A stretch of DNA of 64,000 nt from AP-15 sp963737145 (GTDB taxonomy: Bacteria; Pseudomonadota; Alphaproteobacteria; ATCC43930; CGMCC-115725), in NCBI GenBank assembly GCA_963737145.1, contig CAVTRO010000004.1, positions 124,001 through 188,000 of the forward strand. The letters are read 5' to 3'. Both the position numbers and the translations under genes were made by a program. The notes beneath the pieces were generated by a model. It had not been told where the DNA came from, made no database searches, and was given only the letters and a program-made list of their open reading frames with translations. This document shows positions 53,779-62,107 of this stretch, piece after piece. Numbering within the stretch: position 1 is the first letter of the stretch; every line of letters begins with the position of its first letter.

Positions 53779-54039
53779 ATGGCGACGTTGGACGAGATTG
53801 GGCAGGAAAAGCAGCGGATTTCCGAGCGGCTGGCGCGGATTGACGCCGAACGGACAAAGCTGGCTGATCAGCTCAGTGAACTGGAAATCACCGAACGCGT
53901 TTTGACGCGATTGGCGGCAGTGCCGATACAGCCGAAAGGCGGCGGCGAGGACGCCCGGCAAGAACCGCCCCCGCAGCACCAGCTGGCGGGCAGCGCAGAG
54001 CGCGCGGCAGCCAGCAGGCGGCGGCGAGCGTGTCTCTGA
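53779..54039 (+). CDS. Coiled-coil hypothetical protein, probably the N-terminal half of a split gene
   Basis: 86 residues: ATLDEIGQEKQRISERLARIDAERTKLADQLSELEITERVLTRL is a strong coiled coil. The end (AASRRRRACL) looks like an out-of-frame read-through. AGGAGG precedes the ATG by about 10 bp. The next frame (54030) carries the expected C-terminal domain, so one indel near 54010-54030 probably splits a single gene. Confidence 0.55.
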   Translation: MATLDEIGQEKQRISERLARIDAERTKLADQLSELEITERVLTRLAAVPIQPKGGGEDARQEPPPQHQLAGSAERAAASRRRRACL

Positions 54040-54266
54040 GCGATGCGACTCTGCAGGCTGTCCAGGCGCATCCCGATGGGGCAACCGCGAACGACATTCT
54101 CAACCATCTATCGCGGGCATTCGGTATGACGGTTCGGCCGAACCACCTCGGTATCGCACTGCAGCGGCACCGGCGCGCTGGCCGGCTCGAAAACCGCGAT
54201 CAGCGCTGGTACCTGCCGGCATCGGCGCAGCGGGAACAATCAGAGCACGCCGCGATGGCCGGCTGA
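54030..54266 (+). CDS. Winged-helix-like C-terminal half of the split gene
   Basis: 78 residues from a GTG: SLSDATLQAVQAHPDGATANDILNHLSRAFGMTVRPNHLGIALQRHRRAGRLENRDQRWYLP. This looks like a small winged-helix domain, with the RWYLP strand as the wing. It overlaps the coiled-coil frame by 10 bp. It could be a separate coupled gene, but fusion with the upstream piece gives a more natural protein. Function unknown. Confidence 0.5.
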   Translation: MSLSDATLQAVQAHPDGATANDILNHLSRAFGMTVRPNHLGIALQRHRRAGRLENRDQRWYLPASAQREQSEHAAMAG

Positions 54267-54415
54267 CCCCAGCGGGCTCCCAGATGGCGAAATAAGCCCG
54301 CAACAGCCGTCCTTTTTGGAGCCGCGGGCGGCCTCCCCACGTTTGGGCGCGCTGAGGGCATGCTCCTCGTTGCGCCCAACCTGCAATTCCGCAAGCCAAT
54401 TTCGGAACGGGGCTG

Positions 54416-55378
54416 CTACTCGATTTTCAACAGCCGCTTGGCATTGCCGTTCAACAGCTTCTCCTTGTCTTCCGCGCACAGCGGCAAGGTTTCCGTCCAT
54501 TTGGCGCCCGGCGGGTTGTCGACAAACGGATAGTCGACGGAAAAGAGAATTCGGTCGATCCCCATTTCCATCATGCAGCACAAGAGGGCGGGATCCGAGA
54601 AGAAGCCGCTCGTCGTAATGTAGAAGTGCTCGCAGAAGGTGTCGCGGAAGCCTCTGCCGCCCCTGCCGTCCCGCGCCAGACCCATGTTGATGCGCCAGAG
54701 ATAAAACGGCAGGCCCTCGCCGAGGTGGCCGAGGATGATTTTCAGACCGGGATAGGCATCGAACGCGCCGCTCAACACCAGGCGAACCCCTTGCGTCGCA
54801 GTCTCGACCGTGAAGCCCCAAGCGGCGCGCAGCAGTGAGGGGTACTGCGCAACGTAATCCTTGTAATAGGCCTCGATGACGGCGGGATGCGGGGTCGAGG
54901 GGTGCATGTAGAGCGGCACGTCGAGCGCCTGCGCCCGCTCGAAAATTGGCCAGAACCGCCTATCGTCGAGGAACAGCCCGTTGGTCAGCCCGTTTACCAG
55001 CGCACCCTTGAAGCCGAGCTTGGTGACAGTGCGCTCCAGCTCGTCGGCCGCAGCCTTCGGATCGGGAGTGGGGATTGCAGCAAAAGCGGCGAACCGGTCG
55101 GGATGCGCTCGCACTGTTTCGTGGAGCCGGTCGTTGGCGCCGCGCGCCAGCCGGACGGCAGTCTCGGCCTCCAGTTTCTGCAGCCCCGGATTGGCATGCG
55201 ACAACACCTGCAAATCGATGCCGGCCTCATCCATTTCCCGCAGCCGCAACGCGCCAACATCGTCGAGACGCTCGACAATCCGGGGAGCAGTGGTCATGTC
55301 CAATCCGCTGATGTGCCGCTTCACCTCAGCGTCGAAATAGTGCTCCTCCAGCGCGATGATGTAAGGTTTGGTTGCCAT
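54416..55378 (-). CDS. Amidohydrolase_2 family (ACMSD/resorcylate-decarboxylase-like)
   Basis: 320 residues. EEHY near the N-terminus (the metal-binding ExH pair), then YMHPSTPHP, GHLGEGLPFYLWRI and FSVDYPF (the catalytic Asp), the typical non-oxidative decarboxylase/hydrolase set. Related enzymes decarboxylate aromatic acids such as 2,6-dihydroxybenzoate. The ATG at 55378 is chosen because the domain starts there. It is placed after a ferredoxin reductase and ferredoxin pair, suggesting an aromatic degradation setting. Substrate unknown. Confidence 0.85.
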   Translation of the reverse strand: MATKPYIIALEEHYFDAEVKRHISGLDMTTAPRIVERLDDVGALRLREMDEAGIDLQVLSHANPGLQKLEAETAVRLARGANDRLHETVRAHPDRFAAFAAIPTPDPKAAADELERTVTKLGFKGALVNGLTNGLFLDDRRFWPIFERAQALDVPLYMHPSTPHPAVIEAYYKDYVAQYPSLLRAAWGFTVETATQGVRLVLSGAFDAYPGLKIILGHLGEGLPFYLWRINMGLARDGRGGRGFRDTFCEHFYITTSGFFSDPALLCCMMEMGIDRILFSVDYPFVDNPPGAKWTETLPLCAEDKEKLLNGNAKRLLKIE

Positions 55379-55406
55379 TTGTCCTCCTCCTCCCATGCTA
55401 CACGCG

Positions 55407-56646
55407 CTAGCGGCCAGGCAGCCTGCGAGCGTGGGCGCGCAGGTCGTAGCTTTCATCGCCTGCCTGTTCCGGCGACAGTGCAGGGTCACCCGCCAACAGC
55501 CGCCGCGCGATGACGTGGTCGGCTGTTCGATTGACCAATTCGACGCCGATCAACCGCTCGCCGCGAAAGCAGAATACCGAGAAATTGCGGTCGGCCGGGT
55601 CGCCCCGCAGAACCGATTTGTCCTGGCCTATGGTGATGCCGGCGATCTGCAATTTCAGATCGCCCTGGTCGCTCCAGAACCACGGTACCTTCTGGTAAGG
55701 CGCCGGCCGGCCGGCGAGACGGTCGGCGACGCAGCGTCCTTGGTCCACCGCGTTCTGCACCGAATTCGAGGCGCACGCGAACGGGCGCGAAAGGCGTCGG
55801 GAAATTGGCGCAATCGCCAATGGCGGAGATCGCCGAGTCGCTGGTCATGAGGTATTCGTCGACGACGATCCCGTCATCGATGGTGAGCCCGGCGTCGCGG
55901 GCCAGTTGGTTATGCGGGATGACGCCGATGCAGATCAGGACCAGATCGGCGGGGATACGCCGGCCATCGCTCGTCTCGACCGCGGCAACCCGGCCGCGGG
56001 CGCCGAGGATTCGCACGACTCCGGTGCCGAGCGCGACCTCGGCACCCCAGCCAATATGCGCTTCAGTAAAGAACCGCGACACTGGCGCGGAAACCACCCG
56101 GCCCATTGGCTGGCGGGTTACCTCGATGATGTGGACCATGGCGCCGCGGGCGAGCGCGACGGAGGCGAATTCAAGACCGATAAACCCTGCACCGACGACC
56201 ACGACCTCGCGCGCCGCCTCGAGCCGCTGCCGCAGGGCATCCGCATCGGCTAGGGTGCGCAGCATCAGCACGCCGTCCAGTTCGGCTCCGGGCACGGCGA
56301 GTGGACGGCAGCCGGCGCCAGTCGCAAAGACGAGATGGTCCCATGACAACTCGATGCCCGAAGCCAGATGGAGCCGCCGCCGTCCGCGGTCTATTGCCCC
56401 GACCGGGTCGCCGTAGATGAGGTCGATCTGCTGCTTGGCGTAAAACTCGGCGAGGCGCAGCCACAGATCATCGACCCCGGATTGACCAGAGAGATACGAT
56501 TTCGACAGCGGCGGGCGCTGGTAGGGCAGAGCAGGCTCGTCGCCGATCAGCACGACGCGGCCGGCAAAGCCGGCGTCGCGCAACGAGGCGGCAGTCTGGA
56601 AACCGGCTTGGCCGGCGCCGATAATGGCGACGACCGGAGCCGGCAT
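55407..56646 (-). pseudogene. FAD-dependent ferredoxin reductase, frameshifted
   Basis: The first 290 or so residues (IIGAGQAGFQTAASLRDAGF, GDEPALPYQRPPLSKSYL, VVVVGAGFIGLEFASVALARG, SAIGDCANF) form a complete FAD and NAD-binding oxidoreductase of the rubredoxin/ferredoxin reductase type. Near 55760 the frame changes and the C-terminal dimer-like domain continues in another frame (SVQNAVDQGRCVADRLAGRPAPYQKVPWFWSDQGDLKLQIAG to NRTADHVIARRLLAGD). One indel is enough to explain it. It would have reduced the 2Fe-2S ferredoxin encoded just upstream. Confidence 0.82.
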
Positions 56647-56969
56647 CAGACCTGCGTCTCTGGCAGATAGACGACGAGACCGTCGAATTCGGGAGTTGCG
56701 ACCAATTGGCAGCTCAACCGGCTGTTCGGCTTGCGCTCACTTGCAGTGAATTCCAGCATCGCCTTTTCGTCATCCGACTGCGGCGGGGTGCGGCCGAGCT
56801 GGTCGGGCTCGACATAAACATGGCAGGTCGCGCACATCATCTCGCCGCCGCACTCGGCAACGATGCCGTCAATGCTGTTGACGATCGCCGCCCGCATGAC
56901 GCTGGTGCCGACCGGCACATCGAGCACTTCGCGCGCCCCGTTGGGATGTACATAGGTGACTTTCGGCAT
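56646..56969 (-). CDS. [2Fe-2S] ferredoxin
   Basis: 107 residues of the adrenodoxin/putidaredoxin type. Cluster ligands are in CGGEMMCATCHVYV (C-x5-C-x2-C) and SRLSCQ. Begins PKVTYVHPNGAREVLDVPVG. Its stop overlaps the reductase ATG (TGATG). It delivers electrons to a P450 or Rieske-type oxygenase that is not encoded in the window. Confidence 0.92.
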   Translation of the reverse strand: MPKVTYVHPNGAREVLDVPVGTSVMRAAIVNSIDGIVAECGGEMMCATCHVYVEPDQLGRTPPQSDDEKAMLEFTASERKPNSRLSCQLVATPEFDGLVVYLPETQV

Positions 56970-57049
56970 CGTTTTCCTATCGGTTGGACACGGGTCGGTG
57001 GACACGGGACAAGCGACAGCCGATCTAAACCGCCACCGGCCACCCGGCG

Positions 57050-58087
57050 TCAAGTCCCGACATCGATTTCGACCTCATCGCCTCGCGCGACGAGCTTGGC
57101 GCCCAATCTTGCACTCTCCCGCGCAATCCGGTCGAATGCCGCACCTTCATCGGCAAGTGCGCGGGGAACAGTCCGGTTGCGATCATCGTGCCGGACGAAT
57201 TGAAACGTCGCCTTCTCGATCCGGCCTCGGTCGCAAATGGCGCGGACCATCATCCCGAGCCAATCGCCGTGCCGCCTGCCGCCATGGCCGGTGTGAAACG
57301 AAAAACTGCCCAGTCCGTAGAAGATCGGCTTGCCCTTGTACACTTCGATCGGCAGCGAGAAGTGCGGCCCATGGCCGATGACGATCCCGGCGCCCGCGTC
57401 GATTGCGCGGTGGGCGATCTCGGTCATGTAGTGAAGCACTTGCTCGTGCAGCCCCCAGTGAAACGATGCGATGACCAGGTCGGCCCGCCGCCGCAGGTCA
57501 GCGATGTCTTCGTCGAGCCATTGGAGATAGGCCGGATCGGCCCAGGTCACGATCTCGGGCGGGATGCCCGGCCGGTTGGCCGGAGGGCGGCTGCCGTGTA
57601 GCGGGACATGGTAGGCGGTATGCCCACGGATCACCGCGATGCCGGCGGCGTTGTCGCCGAACTCGTGGTTCGTCGGCCAATAGACCGAGCTGCGCTGGAG
57701 AAACCCGAAGCGTACCCGGTCCCGCTCGAGGATCACCGGAGCCCGCGCTGCCGCCCGGTTCGCGCCGGCCCCGGTATGCGCGATCCCGATCTCGTCCAGA
57801 CGGGCAATCGACCCGGTAATCGCCGGCTCGCCATAGTTGACATTATTGGCGACGCCGACCGCATGAATGCCGGCCGCTTTGAGCGCCTCACCGGCTACCG
57901 AGGGGTCGGCATAAAACCCCTCATGCTCGACCGAATGCCCGCCCGGCGGCCGATAGAGACAGCATTCCAGATTCGAAAAGACGATGTCGGCGGCACGGAA
58001 CTCGGCTTGGATCAATGAGAATGGTAGCACGGGATCTGCGACGTTCATTAGATTAACGTCACCGGTCAAAATCATCTTTGTCGGCAT
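57050..58087 (-). CDS. CapA/PgsA-type calcineurin-like phosphoesterase
   Basis: 345 residues with GDVNLM, SNLECCL, GVANNVNYGEPAI, FHWGLHEQ and IGHGPHF, the metal-binding blocks of the CapA family (poly-gamma-glutamate synthesis-associated phosphoesterase). There is no obvious signal peptide. Members occur widely outside capsule loci and their substrates are often unknown. It is on the same strand as the ferredoxin gene, ending 80 bp upstream of it. Confidence 0.85.
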   Translation of the reverse strand: MPTKMILTGDVNLMNVADPVLPFSLIQAEFRAADIVFSNLECCLYRPPGGHSVEHEGFYADPSVAGEALKAAGIHAVGVANNVNYGEPAITGSIARLDEIGIAHTGAGANRAAARAPVILERDRVRFGFLQRSSVYWPTNHEFGDNAAGIAVIRGHTAYHVPLHGSRPPANRPGIPPEIVTWADPAYLQWLDEDIADLRRRADLVIASFHWGLHEQVLHYMTEIAHRAIDAGAGIVIGHGPHFSLPIEVYKGKPIFYGLGSFSFHTGHGGRRHGDWLGMMVRAICDRGRIEKATFQFVRHDDRNRTVPRALADEGAAFDRIARESARLGAKLVARGDEVEIDVGT

Positions 58088-58162
58088 GCCACTCCCCTTT
58101 GCTCCGCCGCGGCTTCGATGGCTTTCCGGCAGTGAAGCGCTGCAGGCTTCAACCAGTTGCTG

Positions 58163-58498
58163 CTAGAGGCCCGGCAGTTTGGGTGTTTCGAAAGGCATGA
58201 TGTGCTGCGACAGGAAGAGGAGCCATCGGAGCGCCTCCGCCCGCTCCGCCGCCGTGGCGGGCCACAACCTTGCTGTCGTTTCGCCGAGATAGGCGAGGAT
58301 CGCGTGCAACTCACTCAGCGTCAAATCGCCGTCCACGAGAACCGGGACGCGGCCGCTCGGATTGACCGCCAGAAATGCCGGCTCGCGCTGTGCGCGCTTC
58401 GTCAGATCGACCGGGATCTTCTCGCAGTCGAGCCCGAGCTCCAGCAGCGCAAACGTAACCTTCTGCGGATTGGGCGACGGGAAATGATAGAGCTTCAT
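58163..58498 (-). CDS. Glutathione S-transferase, C-terminally truncated
   Basis: 111 residues covering the thioredoxin-like N-terminal domain (KLYHFPSPNPQKVTFALLELGLDCEKIPVDL, NPSGRVPVLVDGDLTLSELHAILAYLGE) and the first helix of the second domain. The stop comes at FETPKLPGL; usual length is about 200-230. So the substrate domain is missing, and it is probably a remnant. On the same strand as the CapA gene. Confidence 0.75.
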   Translation of the reverse strand: MKLYHFPSPNPQKVTFALLELGLDCEKIPVDLTKRAQREPAFLAVNPSGRVPVLVDGDLTLSELHAILAYLGETTARLWPATAAERAEALRWLLFLSQHIMPFETPKLPGL

Positions 58499-58538
58499 CG
58501 CTTACCTCCTCTCTGGTTGTCGAGTCGCTCGATTGTCA

Positions 58539-58556
58539 CACCGGCGAAGGCCGGTG
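58539..58556. repeat. Small palindromic repeat
   Basis: CACCGGC and GCCGGTG around a GAAG loop form a 7-bp stem, as in the ends of REP elements. It lies between the GIY-YIG remnant and the GST gene and supplies the last codons of the remnant frame. Confidence 0.55.
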
Positions 58557-58589
58557 CCTATCGCGGAATTCGCACGGTTAGCGCGAGAT

Positions 58590-58780
58590 ACTTTGATAAG
58601 GTCGATCCACTGTGGATTGTCGCGCTCGATCAGATTGATCTTCCAAACTCGCCTCCATTCCTTAATTCGCTTTTTCCGCTGGATCGCTGCCTCGACCAAA
58701 TCGTGAGCCTCGAACCAGAGGAGGCGGTCGACGCCATATGTACCGTAAGGTTTGCTCGCCAGAAGCTCGCCAGAAGATAG
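58590..58780 (-). pseudogene. GIY-YIG endonuclease remnant
   Basis: YGVDRLLWFEAHDLVEAAIQRKKRIKEWRRVWKINLIERDNPQWIDL is the C-terminal half of the small UvrC-like GIY-YIG proteins. The catalytic GIY...YIG portion is gone: the sequence passes from SSGELLASK directly to PYGTYGVD. The residual frame is open but cannot encode a nuclease. Confidence 0.7.
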
Positions 58781-58914
58781 ACGTGATACATCGATCGTGC
58801 CGCCGAAATAGGTCTCGGCCTCCCGCCGGGATGACGATCTTTCTATATCGCTGAGCCTTGCTGCACTCTCATTAAGCCGACACAATGAGCGGCAGGAAGG
58901 AGGGGAATGAGCGG

Positions 58915-59289
58915 ATGGCGGAATCACCTCTGGCGATCTATCAGGCGCATCTCGACAAGGGCGAACTGGCATATCAGTGGAGCCCGGCAGCGGGCAGGGC
59001 CGTCTTCTATCCCCGCGTGATCTGCCCTTTCACCGGCGGCGACGGGCTCGAATGGCGGGTGAGCGCCGGGCTCGGCACGGTCTATGCGACGACAGTTGTC
59101 TATCCGCGGGAAGGCGCGCCCTATAATGTCGCACTCATCGATTGCGACGAGGATTTCCGGCTGATGAGCCGGGTCGAAGACATCGCGCCGGAGGCGGTGC
59201 GGATCGGCATGCGGGTCAAGTTCCGCAGCCACCAGCCCGGCGGCGGCGAGCCGCCCTATCCGGTATTCGTGCCGGTCGAGGGGGCGTAA
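58915..59289 (+). CDS. DUF35/OB-fold acyl-CoA-binding partner protein
   Basis: 124 residues. Short helix (LAIYQAHLDKGELAYQWSPAAGRAVFYPRVICPF) then an OB-fold (WRVSAGLGTVYATTVV, IDCDEDFRLMSRVEDI, GMRVKFRS). The usual four-Cys zinc ribbon is absent; a single Cys remains. Such proteins pair with thiolase-like lipid-transfer proteins in CoA-thioester or sterol side-chain catabolism. Its TAA overlaps the thiolase ATG. An ATG 30 bp upstream is possible. Confidence 0.8.
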   Translation: MAESPLAIYQAHLDKGELAYQWSPAAGRAVFYPRVICPFTGGDGLEWRVSAGLGTVYATTVVYPREGAPYNVALIDCDEDFRLMSRVEDIAPEAVRIGMRVKFRSHQPGGGEPPYPVFVPVEGA

Positions 59290-60443
59290 TGGAAGGGTTG
59301 CACCGTGGCGCCGCCGCGATCGTCGGCGTCGCCGAATCCGATCTGGGCGCGGTCGCCGCGGAGATGAGCCCGATCGATCTCATGGCGCAAGGCATCTATC
59401 GGGCGCTTGCCGATTGCGGTCTCCATCTCCGCGATGTCGACGGCCTCCTCTGCGCAACGACGCAGAGCCGCACCTCGGGCCTCGCATTGAGCGAATATCT
59501 CGGCATCTCGCCCGCCTTTATCGATACGACGATCCTCGGCGGCTCGTCATTCATGTTTCATATCGCGCACGCGCAGGCAGCGCTTCAGCTTGGCCTATGC
59601 AAGGTCGCGGTCATCGCCTATGGCAGCACCCAGCGGACCGTCGGCCGCCGTCAGGCCTCGGTCCGCGAATACAATCCTTACGAAACTCCGTTCCGGCCGT
59701 TTCTCCCCGCGACCGCCTACGCGCTTGCGGCATCGCGCCACATGCACCAATACGGCACAACTCGCGAGCAATTGGCGGCGGTCGCGGTGGCGGCGCGGGA
59801 ATGGGCATTGCTCAACCCGGCGGCCTGGGAAAGGAAGCCGCTGGCGATCGACGAAGTGTTGTCGGCGCGCATGGTGAGCTATCCCTTTACCGTGCGCGAT
59901 TGCTGTCTGATCACCGATGGCGGCGGCGCGGTGATCATGACCACTGCCGAGCACGCTCGATCGCTGAAAAAGCCGCCGGTCTATGTCCTCGGCTGCGGCC
60001 AGGCGATCACGCACGCCAACATTTCGAGCATGCCGGATCTCACGGTAACCGGGGCGCTGCAGTCGGGGCGTGCGGCATACCAGTTGGCGCGGCTCTCCCC
60101 CGGCGACATCGACCTCATCGAGCTGTACGACGCCTTCACGATCAACACCATCCTTTTCCTGGAGGACCTCGGCTTCTGCCCGAAAGGCGAGGGAGGCCGC
60201 TTCGTATCCGACGGCCATATCGCGCCCGGTGGCGGTCTGCCAGTCAACACCAATGGCGGCGGCCTCTCCTATTGCCACCCCGGGATGTATGGGTTGTTTC
60301 TGTTGATCGAGGCGGCGCGCCAGCTGCGCCGTGAATGCGGCGCCCGCCAGATCGCCGATTGCGAGACCGCGATCGCGCACGGCAATGGCGGCGTGCTGTC
60401 GTCGCAGAGCACGGTCATACTCGGAACCCAGGCGACGATTTGA
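59289..60443 (+). CDS. Thiolase-like lipid-transfer protein (SCP-X type)
   Basis: 384 residues. Thiolase fold with IVGVAESDLGA, VDGLLCATTQSRTS, the H/N motifs ELYDAFTINTILFLEDLGFC, GGGLPVNTNGGGLSYCHPG and the terminal AHGNGG. The nucleophile Cys of condensing thiolases is not evident at the usual place (LGGSSFMF), a common feature of DUF35-paired thiolase-like aldolases and lipid-transfer proteins. It probably acts with the DUF35 protein on acyl-CoA substrates. Confidence 0.85.
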   Translation: MEGLHRGAAAIVGVAESDLGAVAAEMSPIDLMAQGIYRALADCGLHLRDVDGLLCATTQSRTSGLALSEYLGISPAFIDTTILGGSSFMFHIAHAQAALQLGLCKVAVIAYGSTQRTVGRRQASVREYNPYETPFRPFLPATAYALAASRHMHQYGTTREQLAAVAVAAREWALLNPAAWERKPLAIDEVLSARMVSYPFTVRDCCLITDGGGAVIMTTAEHARSLKKPPVYVLGCGQAITHANISSMPDLTVTGALQSGRAAYQLARLSPGDIDLIELYDAFTINTILFLEDLGFCPKGEGGRFVSDGHIAPGGGLPVNTNGGGLSYCHPGMYGLFLLIEAARQLRRECGARQIADCETAIAHGNGGVLSSQSTVILGTQATI

Positions 60444-60530
60444 GGCTCTGCTGTAAATCGGCGAGGGGCACCGATCTTCCTCCGCTCAGCGGTCTAAGCA
60501 AAGATGCACTCTCGCAGGATTGAAGGAACA

Positions 60531-62063
60531 ATGCTGACATCCCGTATACGGCCGTCCCAGGTTAGCGGGAGGGAACATACCAGAGTGCGCCTGCCGCGAT
60601 GGCTCGGTGTCGCCGCGCTCATCGCTTTCGTCGCAGTGTACTACCTTGTGCTGCTCAGTAATGGCACAATGGAAGTCTTTGCGCCGGAGTTTCTCGATAA
60701 GGTTTTCGACAGCATGCTAGCGCATATGCTGCAGGGCCAATTCGACGTCGACCATCGGGCGATCGACTTCGAGGCAACTGTAAGAAATGGAAAGACATAT
60801 ACCTATTTCGGCGTGTTTCCCGCGTTGCTGCGTTTGCTCGCCCTGCCATTTACCGAGCTATCAAACGCCCATCTCGCGCGCCTGTCCTGCCTTGTAGCGA
60901 TGGTTCTTTTCGTCGCAATTCAGGTACGCACGCTCGTTTTAGTACAAAACAGCTTGCCGAGCGAAAGCCGGCGACCAGTGTTCTTCCTCGTCATGGTCGC
61001 GGCAATGGTACTCAGCGGCCCCCAGATCTACCTTCTTGCCTCGGCCGGAGTTTATGACGAGGCGATTTTATGGGCGGGCGTGATGGCCGCCACCTTCAAT
61101 TTTATCGTACTGCGCGCGGCCCTCCGCCCAGGATTGTGTGGTACCGACCTCGTATGGCTCGCGATACTTGCGGGGGTGGCTCTCAACACACGCGTTTCGG
61201 TCGGGATTGGGCTATATGTCTCCACATTTATGCTGGTGCTCTGGGTGGCTTGGCGACGGCATCGCCCAGCACGGTTGTCGGTGCCCGCCAGACATATCGC
61301 GACCGCGATCGGGGCAGCAGCTCGTGATCCCGTCATAATCGTTACGCTTGGCATTGCTACTGTACTGGCCGTCGCGGTTGGAATTATCAATTTCGGCCGC
61401 TGGGGCAATCCGCTCGTTTTTTCTGCAGCCCCGCAGCAATATGTATATCTACGTCAAAACCCTAGTCAGCTCAAGCTAGTTGAGACTTACGGTGTCTTTA
61501 ATGTGAGTCGGATCTGGATAAATGCTCTCTATTATACAACTGGCATTTCTTGGTTTTTGAAAAATATCTCGCTATTTCGAGAATTCATGGACGCGCGATT
61601 TCACATCGAGGGCCCGCCAATTTTTCCACTTTTGACTAATCCATTAACAGTTATCCTTGCGGGCATCGGCCTCTACCGGCTCATCTGGAAACCGGTTCCG
61701 CTGGGTCAGCGAGGAATGTCGATTGTGCGGCTGAGCTTGATCGGGCACGCCCTCTCCATCCTTATCCTTTTGATGTTTTTTGCGCTGACACCCCGTTACC
61801 GGTTTGATTTAGCTCCGTTTATGGCGCTGGCCGCCTTTGTCGGATACCGCTCGTTTTCCCTCACGGCGGCCGAGACCGACAAAATCTCTCAAAAGAGATT
61901 GCGCGTCGCCGCGATCGGGCTATGCCTCGTCGGTATTCTGTTCAGCCATTACATTCTGGTGCTGACCAAAGCGAGCAGCATGGGGGTGCCAATGAATGTT
62001 CGCCTTTCGCTGCGGCCATTCCTGCCATCAACCTATTTGCCGGTCCCGGGGCCGTTCCAGTAA
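60531..62063 (+). CDS. Multi-pass membrane protein, glycosyltransferase-like
   Basis: About 510 residues, roughly ten transmembrane helices. After TM1 (LGVAALIAFVAVYYLVLL) there is a long loop FDSMLAHMLQGQFDVDH...TYTYFGVFPALLRL, with acidic residues like the first loop of GT-C glycosyltransferases. Later helices include LIGHALSILILLMFFAL and RYRFDLAPFMALAAFVGYRS. GC is visibly lower than average. The ATG at 60531 is preferred over one 27 bp upstream. No exact family recognised; transfer of a sugar to a lipid or polymer is only a guess. Confidence 0.7.
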   Translation: MLTSRIRPSQVSGREHTRVRLPRWLGVAALIAFVAVYYLVLLSNGTMEVFAPEFLDKVFDSMLAHMLQGQFDVDHRAIDFEATVRNGKTYTYFGVFPALLRLLALPFTELSNAHLARLSCLVAMVLFVAIQVRTLVLVQNSLPSESRRPVFFLVMVAAMVLSGPQIYLLASAGVYDEAILWAGVMAATFNFIVLRAALRPGLCGTDLVWLAILAGVALNTRVSVGIGLYVSTFMLVLWVAWRRHRPARLSVPARHIATAIGAAARDPVIIVTLGIATVLAVAVGIINFGRWGNPLVFSAAPQQYVYLRQNPSQLKLVETYGVFNVSRIWINALYYTTGISWFLKNISLFREFMDARFHIEGPPIFPLLTNPLTVILAGIGLYRLIWKPVPLGQRGMSIVRLSLIGHALSILILLMFFALTPRYRFDLAPFMALAAFVGYRSFSLTAAETDKISQKRLRVAAIGLCLVGILFSHYILVLTKASSMGVPMNVRLSLRPFLPSTYLPVPGPFQ

Positions 62064-62107
62064 TCACAATCCGCAGAAGGAGCTCTGCCGAACAATGCGA
62101 CTGCCAT

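Noticed and set aside
53500..54084. Minus-strand open frame of 194 codons upstream of the coiled-coil gene
   Set aside because: Antisense to the better supported plus-strand gene with a strong ribosome site; Pro/Arg-rich composition.
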